Source: Narthecium ossifragum (Eukaryota > Streptophyta > Magnoliopsida > Dioscoreales > Nartheciaceae). From it: a stretch of 64,000 nucleotides of DNA. Below are positions 1-12,891 of this stretch, in pieces. Position 1 is the stretch's first letter. The number at the start of each line of letters is the position of its first letter. Below the pieces are notes generated by a model. That model was not told the origin of the DNA and did no database searches. It worked only from the letters and a program-made list of their open reading frames with translations. The DNA lies in the NCBI GenBank assembly GCA_963920575.1, contig OY986967.1:15741751-15805750 (forward strand), written 5' to 3'. Position numbers and translations under genes: made by a program.

Positions 1-191
1 AAAGTTTTCTTCAGTTATCATGTTAATTTTTGCTTCGTCTTTCAGCATTCCTTTTAGCTGCTATTTCTTTATTCAAATCAATGAATGTTCATAACTGATT
101 TTTGTATCTTTAGTTCGTAAAAATTAAAAGTTAAGTTTTACTTAAACTAGATGCAAAATATTTCCCTATTGCGAAATTACTGCATTGTCAG

Positions 192-3100
192 GTGTTGTCA
201 GATGACAAAAAGAGGTCTATGTATGATCAGTATGGTGATGCTGGACTTAAGAGTGGGATAGGAGGTTCAGCTGGGGCTTATGCGGTATTAGCTCTTCTTT
301 TTATGATTTTTTCCACGAAATTATTTCTCTCACTTGGTGTTAAAGCCTTTGCCTAAAATTTTGAACATAACATTGGTGACAAACCTACACATTCCTACAA
401 AAATAATAAATGAAGTGCTAAATTTTAACATGATTGCATTTTGACTATATCATGGCTTCAATTTTTGCAGACTAATCCATTTGACCTGTTTGAGGCTTTC
501 TTTGGTGCGAATATGGGTAATTTTTCTGGTATGGACTCTATGGATCAGACCGCATTCAGAGCACGTAGACGTGGTGCTGCTGTCAAGGGTGATGACATAC
601 GGTTTGTTAAAAACTATCTTTTAAAGGATGTGAGGGACTGCTGGCTATTATAATAGCCAGTTTTAAATACTACTTATCATGAACTAGCAAAATAAGTCAA
701 TGTTATCGTCATGCTTTATCACGCCAATGATTCATTCGTTGCTAGTTTTGGTGATATGTCAAATTTATTTGTAAGTTCCATATTACTTATGTGCTAATGC
801 CTATTATCTCAGACGGCAATATCCCAATGACTGTGCTTACCATGGTTTCTGAAATTCCTTCCCTCAATTTTGTATGGTCAACCTGTTTTGGCATCTGAAT
901 TCTATGCATTCATCAGTTTCTACCCTTTGCATTCTTGTAACTTAGGTTATGGCCATTAGAGTTCATTCAATACCAAATACTTGCAAGGTTGCTTTTGTGA
1001 ATGGATTGCCGTGCCGATGGGCATGGTTCCTGCCTATTGAGATTTATTGTGCCGGAAAATACTTATCATGGGGTCCGTATCGAGTAATTTCACTCTTGAA
1101 GAGGCTCTGTGCTGTTGGCACAGGGTCTATGCCGAATGTCCGCAACATACGTGTCGGCCAAAGACCACCAGTACGACAATTCTTTTTTCTATAAGTGTAT
1201 ACTAAACTTGAGTGTTCAAGCAACAACGGTTTGTTCTCTTCTGCACTACTTATCTCTTAATTCCTTCCTATTCGCTAACATTCCTATGTTCCATTCAGCT
1301 TTGAATTTCATTTTTTTATTTGGCAATACAAAACAACCATTCTTTTGATGGTTCATGGTTTTGGAGAATTTTCCTTAATTAGCTATGGGATATCTGTTTT
1401 TATATGGTCTAATCTTGAGTTGAAAGATATGCCGGCTATTCCTTATGCATGTAGTCCTTCTACCCATATGGATAGTGAGTTGAAGGATATCTCAGATAGG
1501 ATTTTTGTTGGATGCATGATGCCGAGGTGCAACTTTTTAGCCAAAGCAAAGTAGGGTGGGAGTAAGAGTAGCTACAGTCTCCAGATTTTGCTTGTAGTTT
1601 GCCTTGGCTACTTGTGACTATTATCACCATTTCTTGTTTCTCGTAATTTTTGTTTTTAATATTCAAATTTGTCTCATTCATCTCTATTGGGGAGTTTATT
1701 GGCCTAACTTATACCAGAAGAGCTACACATGGACATTGCCCTTCTCCTTTCGTGACTAAAACTAGCTAAGGTCGTAGAATGCTGTTAGCTTGACAATATT
1801 TAACCATCCTTGTCTACCAATCCAGTGTTGAGTGCACTAACAAGGCTTAGATGAAGATTGAGCTGAGAGTTGTGCTACCAGTCAGTATGATCAAATGCTT
1901 CTATGGTCTTGATGTGAGAGCATATGAGGTTTGATGTGTATGTACTTGAATGAGCGTGAGAATAGGAGATATTCTACACCCTGTTTATGCAGTATATCTT
2001 ACTCTCCAAGTAATGAGATGTCTTATTATATAATGGTGCCTATACAGGTCTTCAGGATGTATGAGATGCTTTCCGTTTTACTTGCTTTACTTTCATTTAT
2101 ACTTTATTATGGGAATGATGGAATTGGTATCTTCTCCTCGCATACAAGAGGTAATAGTTGGTTCATCATTATTATGGTGTCTGCAGATATGACATGATTT
2201 TGGAGTTCTCAGAAGCAATCTTTGGAGCAGAAAAAGAAATTGTGTTGTCTCATCTCGAAACTTGTGATGTGTGCTCTGGTACTGGATCTAAACTAGGCTC
2301 CAAGATGAGAATATGCTCAACATGTGGAGGAAGGGGTCAAGTAATGCGAACAGAGCAAACAGCTTTTGGTTTATTCTCCCAGGTGTGAAAATTCGACCTT
2401 TCTGCTTAAAAGTACTGCTTGCTTGGTGAGTAATTTGTGTCCTATTTACCTTCATTTTAAAAGTTGCCACATTGAAAGAAGATGTTTTCAAAGGAATTTC
2501 AATCTATCCTTATATTGTAGCACCATATTTGCTCTAGTTTAGCTATATTTCACTAGCCTGAGAGTATAATGTAAGGTTGCACCATAGACCCACTATGTGC
2601 AGGACAAATAGTCCTTGCTTTCAATTATTTCTGTCTTGACCTTCCAATGGAGCAAAGCGGAGAAGATTTATGTTTTGGGCATATGCTCGCAAAAAGGATC
2701 ATAAGGACCTGCTTAAAGTTAGTTGTGGAAGTTGTGAATTCTACTTTTATGATGGATGAGCAATAAACATTCGGCATTAATATGAACTCTTTTTTGAAAG
2801 GCCTGGCCATGTTTTATATCCAGCAAGATCATCTTCTTGTTCTCAGTTTGTGAGTTTGTTACTCTATCTTATAGGGCTTAAGTTAGAGAAACGTGTAATC
2901 ACACTCTAATAATCTTAATGAAGTGGACTAAGTGGTTATTACACTGTATAGGTTGTTTTCAATCTTTAATTTTCTCCTTTATAGTTTTGTGTTCCTTGAA
3001 GGTTCAATTTAGTTGTTGCCTATTTTGCCCTGCTTTGTAGTATGCAATATGCACTCAAAGCAAGTGCAAGGCAGCAAGAGTACATTATTTTGTGCTTTAA

Positions 3101-6100
3101 GCTTTTTGCTCTTGAGGAGAACATTCTGTCTGCAGTGGCTTGAGAATCATCTAGTGCATGAAAATCCTGATCATATTTTGGTTTGTTTCTTGCAATCAGA
3201 ATATTTCTTTTCCGTTGTAACCGACGAATGTTTATAGCAAAAATTTGGAAAACTATTAAAAGCTCAGATTCATAGTTTCCTCATAGTATATTTTGCTTGG
3301 CCACGAGTGATGTAATCAACGGGAAATTTTAGCTGGTTTATACTGTCTCCTGTTTCAGCAACATGAAATTCTGATTAAATTCATAAAAAATCTAAAACTT
3401 GGCAACTCTTAGGTTTCCATTTGTCCAACTTGTGGAGGGGAAGGTGAAGTCATTTCTGAGTATTGCCGGAAATGTGCTGGGGAAGGCCGAATTCGGGTAA
3501 GAAAAGATATAAAAGTGAAGGTTCCTCCTGGAGTTAGCAAGGGCAGTACTCTTCGTGTTCGTGGTGAAGGTGATGCTGGACCTAAAGGGTATGAGGAGCA
3601 TATGTTTTTGCAAAGTGATTTCTTCTAATTGGTTTAGACATATGCTCGCATATGTTTTCCTATTAAAGCAATAAATTTTACTCAAGTTTATAAGACATGC
3701 CTATATGTTGGATTCTTACTGCCACTCTCTGAAATTTTTCTAGTCTCTTAAATCGCATTGACCATTACTAGTCTGCAAATATGTGAGCTTTAGCTTTTGA
3801 ACAATGCAAAGGGCTTGCTTTGTTTAATATGTACGTCTATCTTCAATGTTTATTATCTTAGTTTTAGGGTGATCTTCTTGCATAACCTATGATCTTTCTT
3901 TAATAGATTTTTTTTAAATAGGTCCTCCTCCTGGAAGGAATGAAATAATTTTAGAGTAATTCAATCCATCTCCTCTTAGAATTGAAGTGAATCCGATATA
4001 CCCGCTAATCAGGTTTAGGATTATTAGTTTTTGTCCATCTCCTCTTAGAATTGAAGTGAATCCGATATACCCGCTAATCATGTTTAGGATTATTAGTTTT
4101 TGTCTTAGGCTTATATGTTTATCAATGGGAAATGCAGGTCCCAATGGCAAACCTTATTTCCTACCTCCTTAATCCTTCCAAAAAGTAGAGATTTAGGAGG
4201 ATTGCTCTCTTGCTAACTGAATTTGAACTGCATAACCAAAAAGCAGACTCCCCCCTTGGTCAACTTGCCCCTGAGGTTTGGATGGATCTCCACGGAGAGT
4301 CCTAGGTCTCTTTTAGAGGCATTAATGTAAGTTATGTAACCCCTAGCCCTCGGGCTCAACTCATAAAAAAAAAAACTTGCCCCTGAGTTTTGCAGAATAC
4401 CTCTTTTGCAAAAAGTTGCTTTTCTTTTACTGGACTCTAGCACCAATTATCAGCTAGTTGAGAGGTCAGCTTTATCGTATTCGAGTAGGGTTCCATATTC
4501 CATTTGGTGGATCTAGCTTTTGTTGATGAGTCGATGGCAATTTGCAATACATCAACTATGAAGAATGCATGCTCATATGCATATAAAAATCTTTCAGCAG
4601 AGCAGACATCCCTTTATGTTGCATACATGCAACGCACCCGCATTATGAATTGCCAATGGGGATTTGATTATCATATTATTTGATTTTTAAGTTTATGTTT
4701 GTAAGCTGGTCCAGTAATTTGAAGATTAGCATCTTATTAACTCATAGATGAGCTATTTATACGTAGAGATAAAATGGTCGTTTTATGCTCTTGCCCATTT
4801 ATCTTTATGCCATATATAAGCTTTCTTTTGTATCTTATCTTCTTAGGGGCCCTCCAGGAGATCTTTATGTATGCCTTGGCATTGAGGAGATTCCAGAGAT
4901 CCAAAGAGACGGGATCAACTTGTGTTCAACTGTTTCAATAAGTTATGTGGATGCAATTCTGGGGACTGCTGTTAAGGTGAAATTAAGACCTGTTGTGTAC
5001 ATTATTAAATTCCTATTGGTAGAATTAAGAGAGCTATCGACATCTAAATCTTTTCTCTGTGATTTTAGAAGCTTAGTATTGTCCTCTGTCTCTTCCTCTC
5101 ATTATCAGAGTCTCTGGGATAACAAGTTTATGTGTTAATTGAACCTCTTTTTCCTGCAAAATCTGAGGTATATAGTTGCTTCTGAACTATTTCATATCTC
5201 TATGCAAGACATCATTTTAATTTTAAAGCAAACGATTTTTATTTAGAAAATCGGTGGCCTCAGGCCCTCATACTTAAAAAAAAGCGGTTTTCCCCATATG
5301 ACATCCAATTGCAGTTATTGTTCCATTACGTGGGAAAAATGAGTTTGCAAAATAGTACAGCAGAATTTAACATTAGTGTTGAAATTTACTGTGTACCAAT
5401 CACTCACGCCACATTATGCTTCATGGATTGTCTTGACATGACAATATTTTAGTGCAAAAGTTGAGATGCTGACTTTGTGAGTTCAGAATAGAATGTGCTT
5501 TCTTCTATCTCAAGCGTGACTTTTTTTCTCTCTGCTGAACCGTGAGTATGCAAAGATGAACTTTGTTGTTCTGTGATGTGTGACCCATGGATTAGGATTA
5601 ACTTGGCTGTTTGATGTCACAAGTTTTGGTCGTCTAACAAACATTGAGTTAACAGCTGCAGCACTGTAGGCTAGTTCTTCCAGGACATCTGTTTTGTTTC
5701 TTGCCTCATGTTATTTTCTCTGCTGATGGGAGTTTGTCTTGTTCTTTCACTCAACATTTTCGCTTTTACTTTTGTTTGAATCTTACATTTCTTTCAAACA
5801 CAATTTGGCTCTCTTACCATCCGCTTCCAGGGTGTTATTTTTGGCATGAGTCTGATTTACAGTTGACTTTGACTTAAAACATTAATTTTAGTGGAGAACT
5901 TTTCTCTCATAGTTCGAAGATCTTCTGACCGTTTTTGGTACAAAAGCCTGCATCAAACAGGTGAAAACAGTGGACGGGGTTAGTGAGCTTCAAATACCTC
6001 CTGGTACTCAACCTGGTGATGTTGTTGTCCTATCAAAGCGTGGTGTGCCCAAGCTGAACAAGCCGTCAATACGTGGTGACCACTTATTTACTATAAAGGT

Positions 6101-9100
6101 CATGATACCAAATCGTATCAGGTACATTAGCACATTTATGTACGTCTTCTTTTTATGAGTTTCCAAGCATATATCAACAGTGTGATTGAATTTTGAATTA
6201 CTTAATCATGCTTCTTGTGTTCAGCATGCTATGCTATTCAATCTATTCTCCATTGAACACTGCAGTTAGATACCTATTCAGTGGTCCTTTGTCGGAAAAT
6301 TTTTATACTGTTTTTTGTTTTCTTCATCTCTATGGTGTAGAATTTATGATTACTACTTTTGATGCGCAATTAGCATGCCTATAATACGAAGACATTCAAA
6401 CATATTTTGTCCTTTATAATTTAGGAGCTGTCACTTTAAAAAAAATTCAGTAATATGTGGCATCTGATCCTAGTAACCTGTTTGCCTGATTGTACAGAAC
6501 AGCATCTATGTGTGTCAAGAAAAAGGGTGCTTGTAGTGTGATAGCTAATGTTGAAACTCCGAAGGAAATAAAAAGAAAGTGTTTGGGGCTTAAACCTCTT
6601 TTTAGTTGTTATTATCTTATTTGAGCAAGCTGAAACATTAGGAGAGGTGTCTGGTAATATTCTGGTACTTCCTGTAACTTTTGTGAAACATCAGTAGGAA
6701 GATATTTAGATTGACAGATCTCTCGTTTTCATGTCATTTGCGGAAGTATTATCAGTATGCTTTTGTATTCTCATTAAGTTGGATATTAGTATCTTGTAAA
6801 TATAGCCATATACTTTTGAAAAGGAATGCCACGCCGCCTGCATGTGTGGTGCTAGTCCTTGGTTGGCCGGCATGGTGGCCATGTCAAGTGCACATTGCAC
6901 AGTAACTTTTGGCGTACTAATTTTTGCTCCCAAAGCTGTACACTTGTTAGGTTGCAGGTGTTACACCATATCCAACTAGTTTGCACATTAAATAAACACA
7001 GAAAGCATGCGATCACATACATTTTATTAGTTGCAATTAAGACTCCCAAGTCTCCAATAGTACATATAAAAGTAGATTCTAAAGAATGTAGGTCATTCAG
7101 AACATGTCTCTTGGACTCCCAGTGTCTCCACAATTCTGGGTAGTTGGAGGGTGTCATCAGAGATTCATAATATTTAATAACATGCCAAGTGTCACTCGAA
7201 TAATGCTAGCACCGATCTGATGCCATCTTATGGCATTACTGCTCATATAGTAAGGTATCTGTTTGATCCCCAATGTATTCTTTCAAACGTTTACGTAGTT
7301 TTCAATTTTGATTTATAAAATGTAGCATAAAATTGGGAATATTTAATTTCTTCAAATTCGGCTAAATTGAACGCCAATATTCGGAAAATTGGGGCTGCAT
7401 GAACTCAAAATGGACGGATCTATTGGAGTCCTAAATAATTCTGCCTCCAATCTAATTAATGGATTCTCGAATTGATTAGATTGTAGTCCAAAAACTTGGG
7501 AAAGCTCAATTTCGCCCAATTTTGCCAAAATTGAGGTCCAGAATTATAAAAAATTAGATTGCAAGCAACCCGAATTGGATTGATACACGGCCTCCGATGA
7601 TATGGCCATATGTTTAGTAATTGCGAACATTTTTTCAGATATTAAAAGTTGTATGAAAATAATTGATGAAACCCAAATTAAATGATTTCAGGACATTTCA
7701 CTTCCTTTGTGTATATAATGTTTTGATGACCACAGTTTCTTTGTTATCCTTCCAGTTCTTTGCGATACTATAGTATGGTTACTTTCGTGCTCAAATATAT
7801 CTTTTAACTTCTGAAAGAGATTCAAGTGTACATATACTTGCAGTGGAAGAGAACGTGAATTGCTTGAAGAACTTGCATCTTTGAGTAATTCGTCTGTTAG
7901 CCGTCCACAAAGTCGTTTGCATACCAAACTACAGGGTGAGTCAAAAGCACTTATCAGAATTACATTGAGTTTGCTTTAACATCCTGCTTCATCGGTACTG
8001 GTTTTTTGTTCTGACTACATACCGTGCCATAGCTCATTGATCTCTAGCTATAGCTATTTTTATGGAAGATATGCTCCATATAGTAAATTTGTTTTTTACT
8101 TATAGGGTAGATAATTCCATGGAATACTCAACAGAATATTAGTTGTGCGATTGTTCTATTGTGCTTCTTAATAGAAAGTTGGAATCTCATCTAGCTTCTT
8201 TGTGTGCAATCAATGTGATAAGGTCGGAGGATTTCAGAGGCAGAAGAGTCGGTTGAATCCAGCAAAGAGAATGACTTCTGGCAGAACCTAAAAGACTTTT
8301 CTGGGTAAGACTCTATTATAGAAAATTTAATGCCATCCTCCATGACTAGAATTTACTTGGCCAGTTATGTTGCCATGTAGCATTGTAAAACAATTCTAGA
8401 CATCTGAGATTGTGCCTACAAGTTGCACGGATGCAGCTCAGATATTAATGTGAGTTGCAGTTACATCCACTGCACTTAGGGCTCATTATCAGGTACAAGC
8501 TCAGATCTCAAGCTGTTTGGTGGATTTGGACGGGGTACATAGTGACATGCCTCCCTGATACTTTTCCCAAGTTGCTTGAGAAATCTGATTTTCTTGTTAA
8601 TTATTGTATTATGCAGTGTATGCTTTTTTTTTTCTCTTATGAGATGAGAAGACTTAAATACTTTTCACCTAAGTTAATGTTTGCACCCATGGGAAAGGGT
8701 GCATCTATCTATACTACACTTTGGACTCAATACACCACATTGTCTTTTTGTGATCGACAGCAGACTACCAATCACTATATTGACATAATCGGTAGTTCAC
8801 TACTGAATAGTGTAATTTCTACACTTATTGGTAGTGTACTACCGAACATGTCCGTAGACTACCGATCATGCTAACATACTGATTGGTAGTCATCTACATG
8901 ATTGTGGTGTATTGAGCAAAAAATGTGGTGCAAATAAAATTCTCCAATGGAAAATTGAGATGTGATGACATTGCCAGCATTTTTGGTTTTACTCTGGTAT
9001 GAGTTTACTCGGCACCATGGCTAACGATTTTTTTTGTTCTTGAGAATCTTATGAGACGAGGAACATATATTTTTTTCGCCTAAGACAATGTTTTCACCCA

Positions 9101-9494
9101 TGGAATATCGAGTTATGATGACATTGCGAGCATTTCTGTCAATTTGTTCCCTGAAAGGAAGAACTGTAAATTATAGAAACAGTTGTATTTTTTATTAAAT
9201 TTTTGAGTTCAAGTAAAACATTATGTTTAGGTCAATATCTTTCTAATTCAAAACCTGTGAATGCTCCACTAGATCTCACATGAGTATGCATGCAGCCTAG
9301 TTGCATGGACATTTGAGATGAGAATCAAGACAGCATAACTTCACATCAGTGACAGCCATGCTGGCCAAACAATGTGATTAGTCAAATAAATTGCCATGTA
9401 TGTATCTTATTGACCTAAATGCTTGTGACTTGTTATCTAAACTTGCAGGTCAATTGCTGCTGGTGTGCTTAAATGGTTAAAAGACAACCTTTAA
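192..9494 (+). CDS. Class I DnaJ/HSP40 co-chaperone, plastid type, 3' part of gene (nine exons)
   Basis: HSP70 co-chaperone, probably plastidial. Exons, all GT-AG and phase-consistent: 192-284, 471-601, 2187-2382, 3413-3588, 4847-4976, 5961-6121, 7844-7935, 8223-8304, 9449-9494 (TAA). They sum to 1107 nt, giving 368 visible residues. Residues 1-20 are the end of the J domain (VLSDDKKRSMYDQYGDAGLK); the HPD motif must lie upstream of the window. A short G/F-like linker (about 23-55, with NPFDLFEAFFG) follows. Four intact CxxCxGxG zinc motifs lie at about 101-108 (CDVCSGTG), 118-125 (CSTCGGRG), 144-151 (CPTCGGEG) and 158-165 (CRKCAGEG). The two substrate-binding C-terminal domains follow (KVKVPPGVSKGSTLRVRGEG; IPPGTQPGDVV; RGDHLF). 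The tail is GRERELLEELASLS and ends GVLKWLKDNL. By family recognition it resembles the divergent chloroplast DnaJ subgroup typified by Arabidopsis At3g17830. No lesion is seen. Plastid targeting is inferred, since the transit peptide is not in the window. Confidence 0.93.
3965..4102. repeat. 69-bp tandem duplication in DnaJ intron 4
   Basis: Two head-to-tail copies of a 69-bp unit starting TCCATCTCCTCTTAG, at 3965-4033 and 4034-4102, differ at about one position. They lie wholly inside the 3589-4846 intron, away from the splice sites, and look like a recent local duplication with no coding role. Confidence 0.85.
8713..8930. mobile_element. MITE-like fold-back element in last DnaJ intron
   Basis: Imperfect terminal inverted repeats of about 30 bp: the left arm 8713-8741 contains ACTCAATACACCACATT and the right arm 8901-8930 contains its complement (ATTGTGGTGTATTGAG). 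The interior holds alternating ACTACCGAT/ATCGGTAGT-type short inverted motifs (about 8762, 8788, 8829, 8860, 8881). It sits in the 8305-9448 intron and leaves splicing intact. Non-coding; family not identified. Confidence 0.55.
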
Positions 9495-9970
9495 TTTGAA
9501 TACAATTCTACTACATTTTTCACTGGTGTCTTCCCCATACGGAAAGGCATGTAGGACCCTGAAGCTGCCTGCAACCATTTATTCACGCATGCACGAGGGT
9601 TCCCAAATTTTACATCTGATGGATCCAAGGCTTCCCTTCAGCATTTTTTCGTATACATATGTTATTTGGCCTTGTTAAGGTAGGTTCCTACGAGTAGTAA
9701 TTGTTTGTTTGTAGATATGCTCATAATTTTGGTAAGTCTTTACTTTGCGAAGCTCTGGAAAGGCACATTATTGAGGTCAAATTGTATTTGTCGTGCAGAA
9801 GATTATCTGGTTTTCCTAGCAGTAGTTGAGTTATCTTGACATCTGAGGTAGAATTATATTTGCCTTCTGATTGTGTTGTGGATTGTTATATAGATGATCA
9901 AGCTTGTAAACTTCACACTACATTAATACAAAGAGGAAATTGGCCGAGTTATCAATTTCTTGCAAATAAA
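9495..9970 (+). other. Probable DnaJ 3' UTR and poly(A) signal
   Basis: Sequence after the TAA with no reading frame of note. A canonical AATAAA at 9965-9970 is the most likely poly(A) signal, so the transcript probably ends within about 30 nt of it. The end is inferred; no direct evidence. Confidence 0.4.
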
Positions 9971-11470
9971 AAAGGGAAAAAGATAAAAGAGTTTTCTCTC
10001 TAAAACGATTGTACTTTTTCTTCATCAAGTTGTGTTTCTCTCAAGAAAAAAAAGTTTTTGTTTATTGCAAGAGATGTGGGAACTTTGGATCTCTGCTTTG
10101 AGGATTTTTTCTTTAGGGGTTTCTGTTTAGGTTCTGCTCAGTTAACATTCTGACTGCAGAGAAGCTCATGTCCTCCAGTGAGATATTTTCCTAAGTAATT
10201 TTACCGCTGCGTTACCTAAGACTGATCTATTCTGCAATCACAAACTCAGTTTTGAGTCACGATTAGGACTGATGCTGGCTGAAGATGTTTCAAATTGACT
10301 ACAGGTTATACACATCTTGCAAGGAACTTGGTATTCATGTGGATGAAGTAATTGTTTGGTAAGCATCAGGGGTTGCTCCATTGTTAAGGCACCGGGAAGA
10401 ATGGTAGTCAAAGTTCTTGTGTTCTTCATGAGTTGGTTGGTGTTTTTGTGTTGAACGCAATACTGGAGGTTTAATAAAAACAAAAGGACTAGCTTAGTGA
10501 TGGTTAATCTTAGCAAAAAGAATCGACTTTTTTTATTAGATTTAGCCGTTGAGTTGGTAATCCTAGGGAGTTAACCTATACTGTCATGATCTAAATGAAG
10601 CAGTTATCGTGAACGTACCCATGGATGAACTTGGATGCATTTACCTCCTAAATTCCATATGAGCGTTAGATTTGTGTATATGATTGACACACGGTCCAAT
10701 TGGTAATGAGGTATCGATTGATTGCTCTAATCCATCGGTACCTCACTACCAATGGAATAAATCAATCAATCGGTAACGAATACTGATTGAATATAATAAT
10801 GATCAGATGGGTATGGATGTATCGATTGGTTGATATATTTTATTGATATTTTACTACCGATGAAATAGATCAATTAGTCAGTAGCTCATTACCAATCACA
10901 TCGTAGCCATGTACACAAAACTTTATTCATTCTGTATTATATGATCTAATCTCCTCCATAGACTCCGGAGATCATCAGAGTATCCATGATACTTTACTTA
11001 AATAACGAGGACCTTTACTTTATTAGCCTCCTGATTTCTGAAGTGCTCCTTTATAGATTCTTGAAGACAGCATTTGCCCCCGAATAAACAACAGCCAAGT
11101 CTTTGATCAGAAGGCGAACAAGTCAAGGAACACTCAAATGAGAATATTAGGTACGGAGGGGCGGACATTTAAACAAGCTGTTCTTCTCAATAGTATAATT
11201 CTCAATTACCCTTTGTAGGTGACTGCTGCTTAATTTTCCTCACCACATGGTCTACTTCACATAATAAATCCCAAAACACACAACCCATCAGAGAATTGGA
11301 TCAAAGAACATTTGGAACCCAATTCAAACTCCATTGATTTCTATGTTAAAAGATGGTCTTTTGTACATGCATATATAAGAGTAGCTGTTTTTGAGGAATT
11401 AAAGCTATTCTACTTGTATGAAAACTAGAAGTCATCAGATCTTGGAACAAGATTGGTTGATTAGAGAAGC
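9971..11470. other. Intergenic, between DnaJ and CML genes
   Basis: No convincing gene. AT-rich, with scattered stops in all frames. It should hold the 3' UTR of the minus-strand calmodulin-like gene (just below 11471). The only structured part is the short-inverted-repeat cluster at 10681-10912. Confidence 0.6.
10681..10912. repeat. Cluster of short inverted TCGGTA/TACCGA-type motifs
   Basis: Repeated, alternately oriented motifs (ATCGATTGATTG, ATCGGTACCTCACTACCAAT, CAATCAATCGGTAACG, ACTACCGATG, CATTACCAATCAC) over about 230 bp. The vocabulary is like that of the interior of the fold-back element in the DnaJ intron, so this may be a related, degraded MITE. No clean terminal repeats were found. 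Confidence 0.4.
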
Positions 11471-12148
11471 TTAAATCTTCCTGCTGTTCTTGTCAGCCAT
11501 CATCTCCTTGAACTCCTCAAAGTTCACCATGCCGTCGCCGTCCATGTCTACCTTCTTGATAATGTCTCTGCAGTCCTCGGCCTTCTGTGCGAGCCCCAGC
11601 GAGCTCAAGACGAGCATCAACTCCTCCACCGTGATCAAACCGTCCTTATTCCCATCAAAGACGTCAAAAGCCTCCTTGAGATCCATACCTCCACCGCCTT
11701 CTTCTTCTTCTTCTTCTCGCTCTAGGTCGGCGCCTCTCCTCTCTATCGACTCGTAGAGCTTGCAGAACTCCTCAAGATCTATGAGGCCATCCCCATTAGC
11801 ATCAACCCTCTCCATCATGCTCACAACTTCTTGCGTAGAAACAAAGAGCCCGAGTCTTCGCAGAGACTCATCGAGCTCTTGCAAGGTGATGAAGCCGTCG
11901 CCGTCCTTGTCGAACGTCGAGAACACCCCCAACATGACTCCTTCCTTGGTCTCCTTCTCCTCCTCCTTCTTGGGTGTCATGACCTTGGTGTCCATGGGGG
12001 GCATGGGCTTTGCCAAGAAGAATAAATGGGGAATTAGAAGGTGGTGAAGCCATGAGAGGTGCTTGGTGGGGGAGAAGAAGAAGGAGTAGTACTTGATGAG
12101 GCCAAAGAGGAAGAGGAAGAGGATGGAAATTAAGATGAGAGGAGTCAT
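11471..12148 (-). CDS. CML: Calmodulin-like EF-hand Ca2+ sensor with N-terminal membrane anchor
   Basis: A single-exon, 225-residue Ca2+ sensor. The N-terminus (about 3-25, LILISILFLFLFGLIKYY plus a further aromatic stretch) is a signal anchor or transmembrane segment. A K/E-rich linker follows (about 55-70). There are four complete EF-hand loops: D80-E91 (DKDGDGFITLQE), D116-E127 (DANGDGLIDLEE), D165-E176 (DGNKDGLITVEE) and D201-E212 (DMDGDGMVNFEE). All keep Asp at loop position 1 and Glu at 12, so all should bind Ca2+. A Glu/Gly-rich spacer (about 142-154) separates the EF pairs. The architecture matches the Arabidopsis CML3/4/5 type, where CML5 is known to be anchored in endomembranes. The start is the first ATG and gives the hydrophobic anchor; an internal Met at about residue 49 would give a soluble form. 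The coding region is GC-rich against AT-rich flanks. Uninterrupted and probably functional. Confidence 0.93.
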   Translation of the reverse strand: MTPLILISILFLFLFGLIKYYSFFFSPTKHLSWLHHLLIPHLFFLAKPMPPMDTKVMTPKKEEEKETKEGVMLGVFSTFDKDGDGFITLQELDESLRRLGLFVSTQEVVSMMERVDANGDGLIDLEEFCKLYESIERRGADLEREEEEEEGGGGMDLKEAFDVFDGNKDGLITVEELMLVLSSLGLAQKAEDCRDIIKKVDMDGDGMVNFEEFKEMMADKNSRKI

Positions 12149-12188
12149 GGTGGAGACGAGGAGGAGGAGTGGGTGATGGAGCTAATAA

Positions 12189-12190
<2 letters not shown>

Positions 12191-12229
<39 letters not shown>
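12191..12229. repeat. (GA)n microsatellite in CML 5' leader
   Basis: About 19 GA units on +, reading (CT)n on the sense strand of the calmodulin-like gene, between its TATA-like box and start codon. CT-rich 5' leaders are common in plant genes. Length polymorphism is likely. Confidence 0.9.
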
Positions 12230-12231
<2 letters not shown>

Positions 12232-12280
12232 GTAAAGAGGAGAGTGGCTTTGGTTTAAAGCGACACGAGAGTTTGAGGAG

Positions 12281-12289
12281 CTTATAAAA
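12281..12289 (-). promoter_or_regulatory. Candidate TATA box of the CML gene
   Basis: The minus strand reads TTTTATAAG about 135 bp upstream of the ATG, with the CT repeat between. An ACGT core (ACACGTAT on +) lies next to it. Position and sequence fit a core promoter; inferred only. Confidence 0.45.
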
Positions 12290-12891
12290 CACGTATGCGC
12301 GTGAGATAAACCAAAGCCGCGTGAAACTATAATAAACGATTCCTCTATTTCAACTCTATTAATTATTATTTATTTATATAGGTATTGTAACAGTCTCTCT
12401 CTCGCTCTCCCTTACTTGAGTTTTTTTAATCTCAAAAATAAAAAAACCACTCTCTCTTTTACTTTAGTTTTTTTAATGTCAAGAATAAAAAAAGGTTTTT
12501 ATTTTACACTTTAGGATAGTTCCTTACCGAAAATACCTGTTTTGTAATGAAAAATACAAAAAATACTAATTACAAAATTAAAAATAAAATATATTTAATA
12601 TGCAAAATTTTCATTATGAAATTAATTAGCATTATTTGATTTCAATATTCATGGTTTCTTTATGGCTCATGAGCCCCCCTATATTCTTTGAGACCGATCA
12701 CGTGTTGGTCAATTAGGATTATATAATATAAGGAGGAAGTTAAACATCTCTTTCTCGACCAGCCTTCTTGGTCAGTTAGGAACAGGATCAACAACGCTGA
12801 GATGGAAGTTAACGTCTCCCTGTGTCTGAAGTTAACGTCTCCTGTGGGTAGAATCTCAAAGCTAGCTTCATCCTCGGTAGCGGAAGGACGA
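12290..12891. other. CML upstream region, AT-rich, no gene
   Basis: No reading frame of note. It contains a degenerate two-copy tandem block (about 12417-12505, each with a T run, then AATAAAAAAA) and CT-rich tracts. It likely holds the CML distal promoter. The insertion edge of the LINE fragment lies near its right end. Confidence 0.5.

Noticed and set aside
949..1554. Short frames at 949-1194, 1109-1348 and 1345-1554
   Set aside because: They lie within the 602-2186 intron of the DnaJ gene, have no homology and do not fit exon phase.
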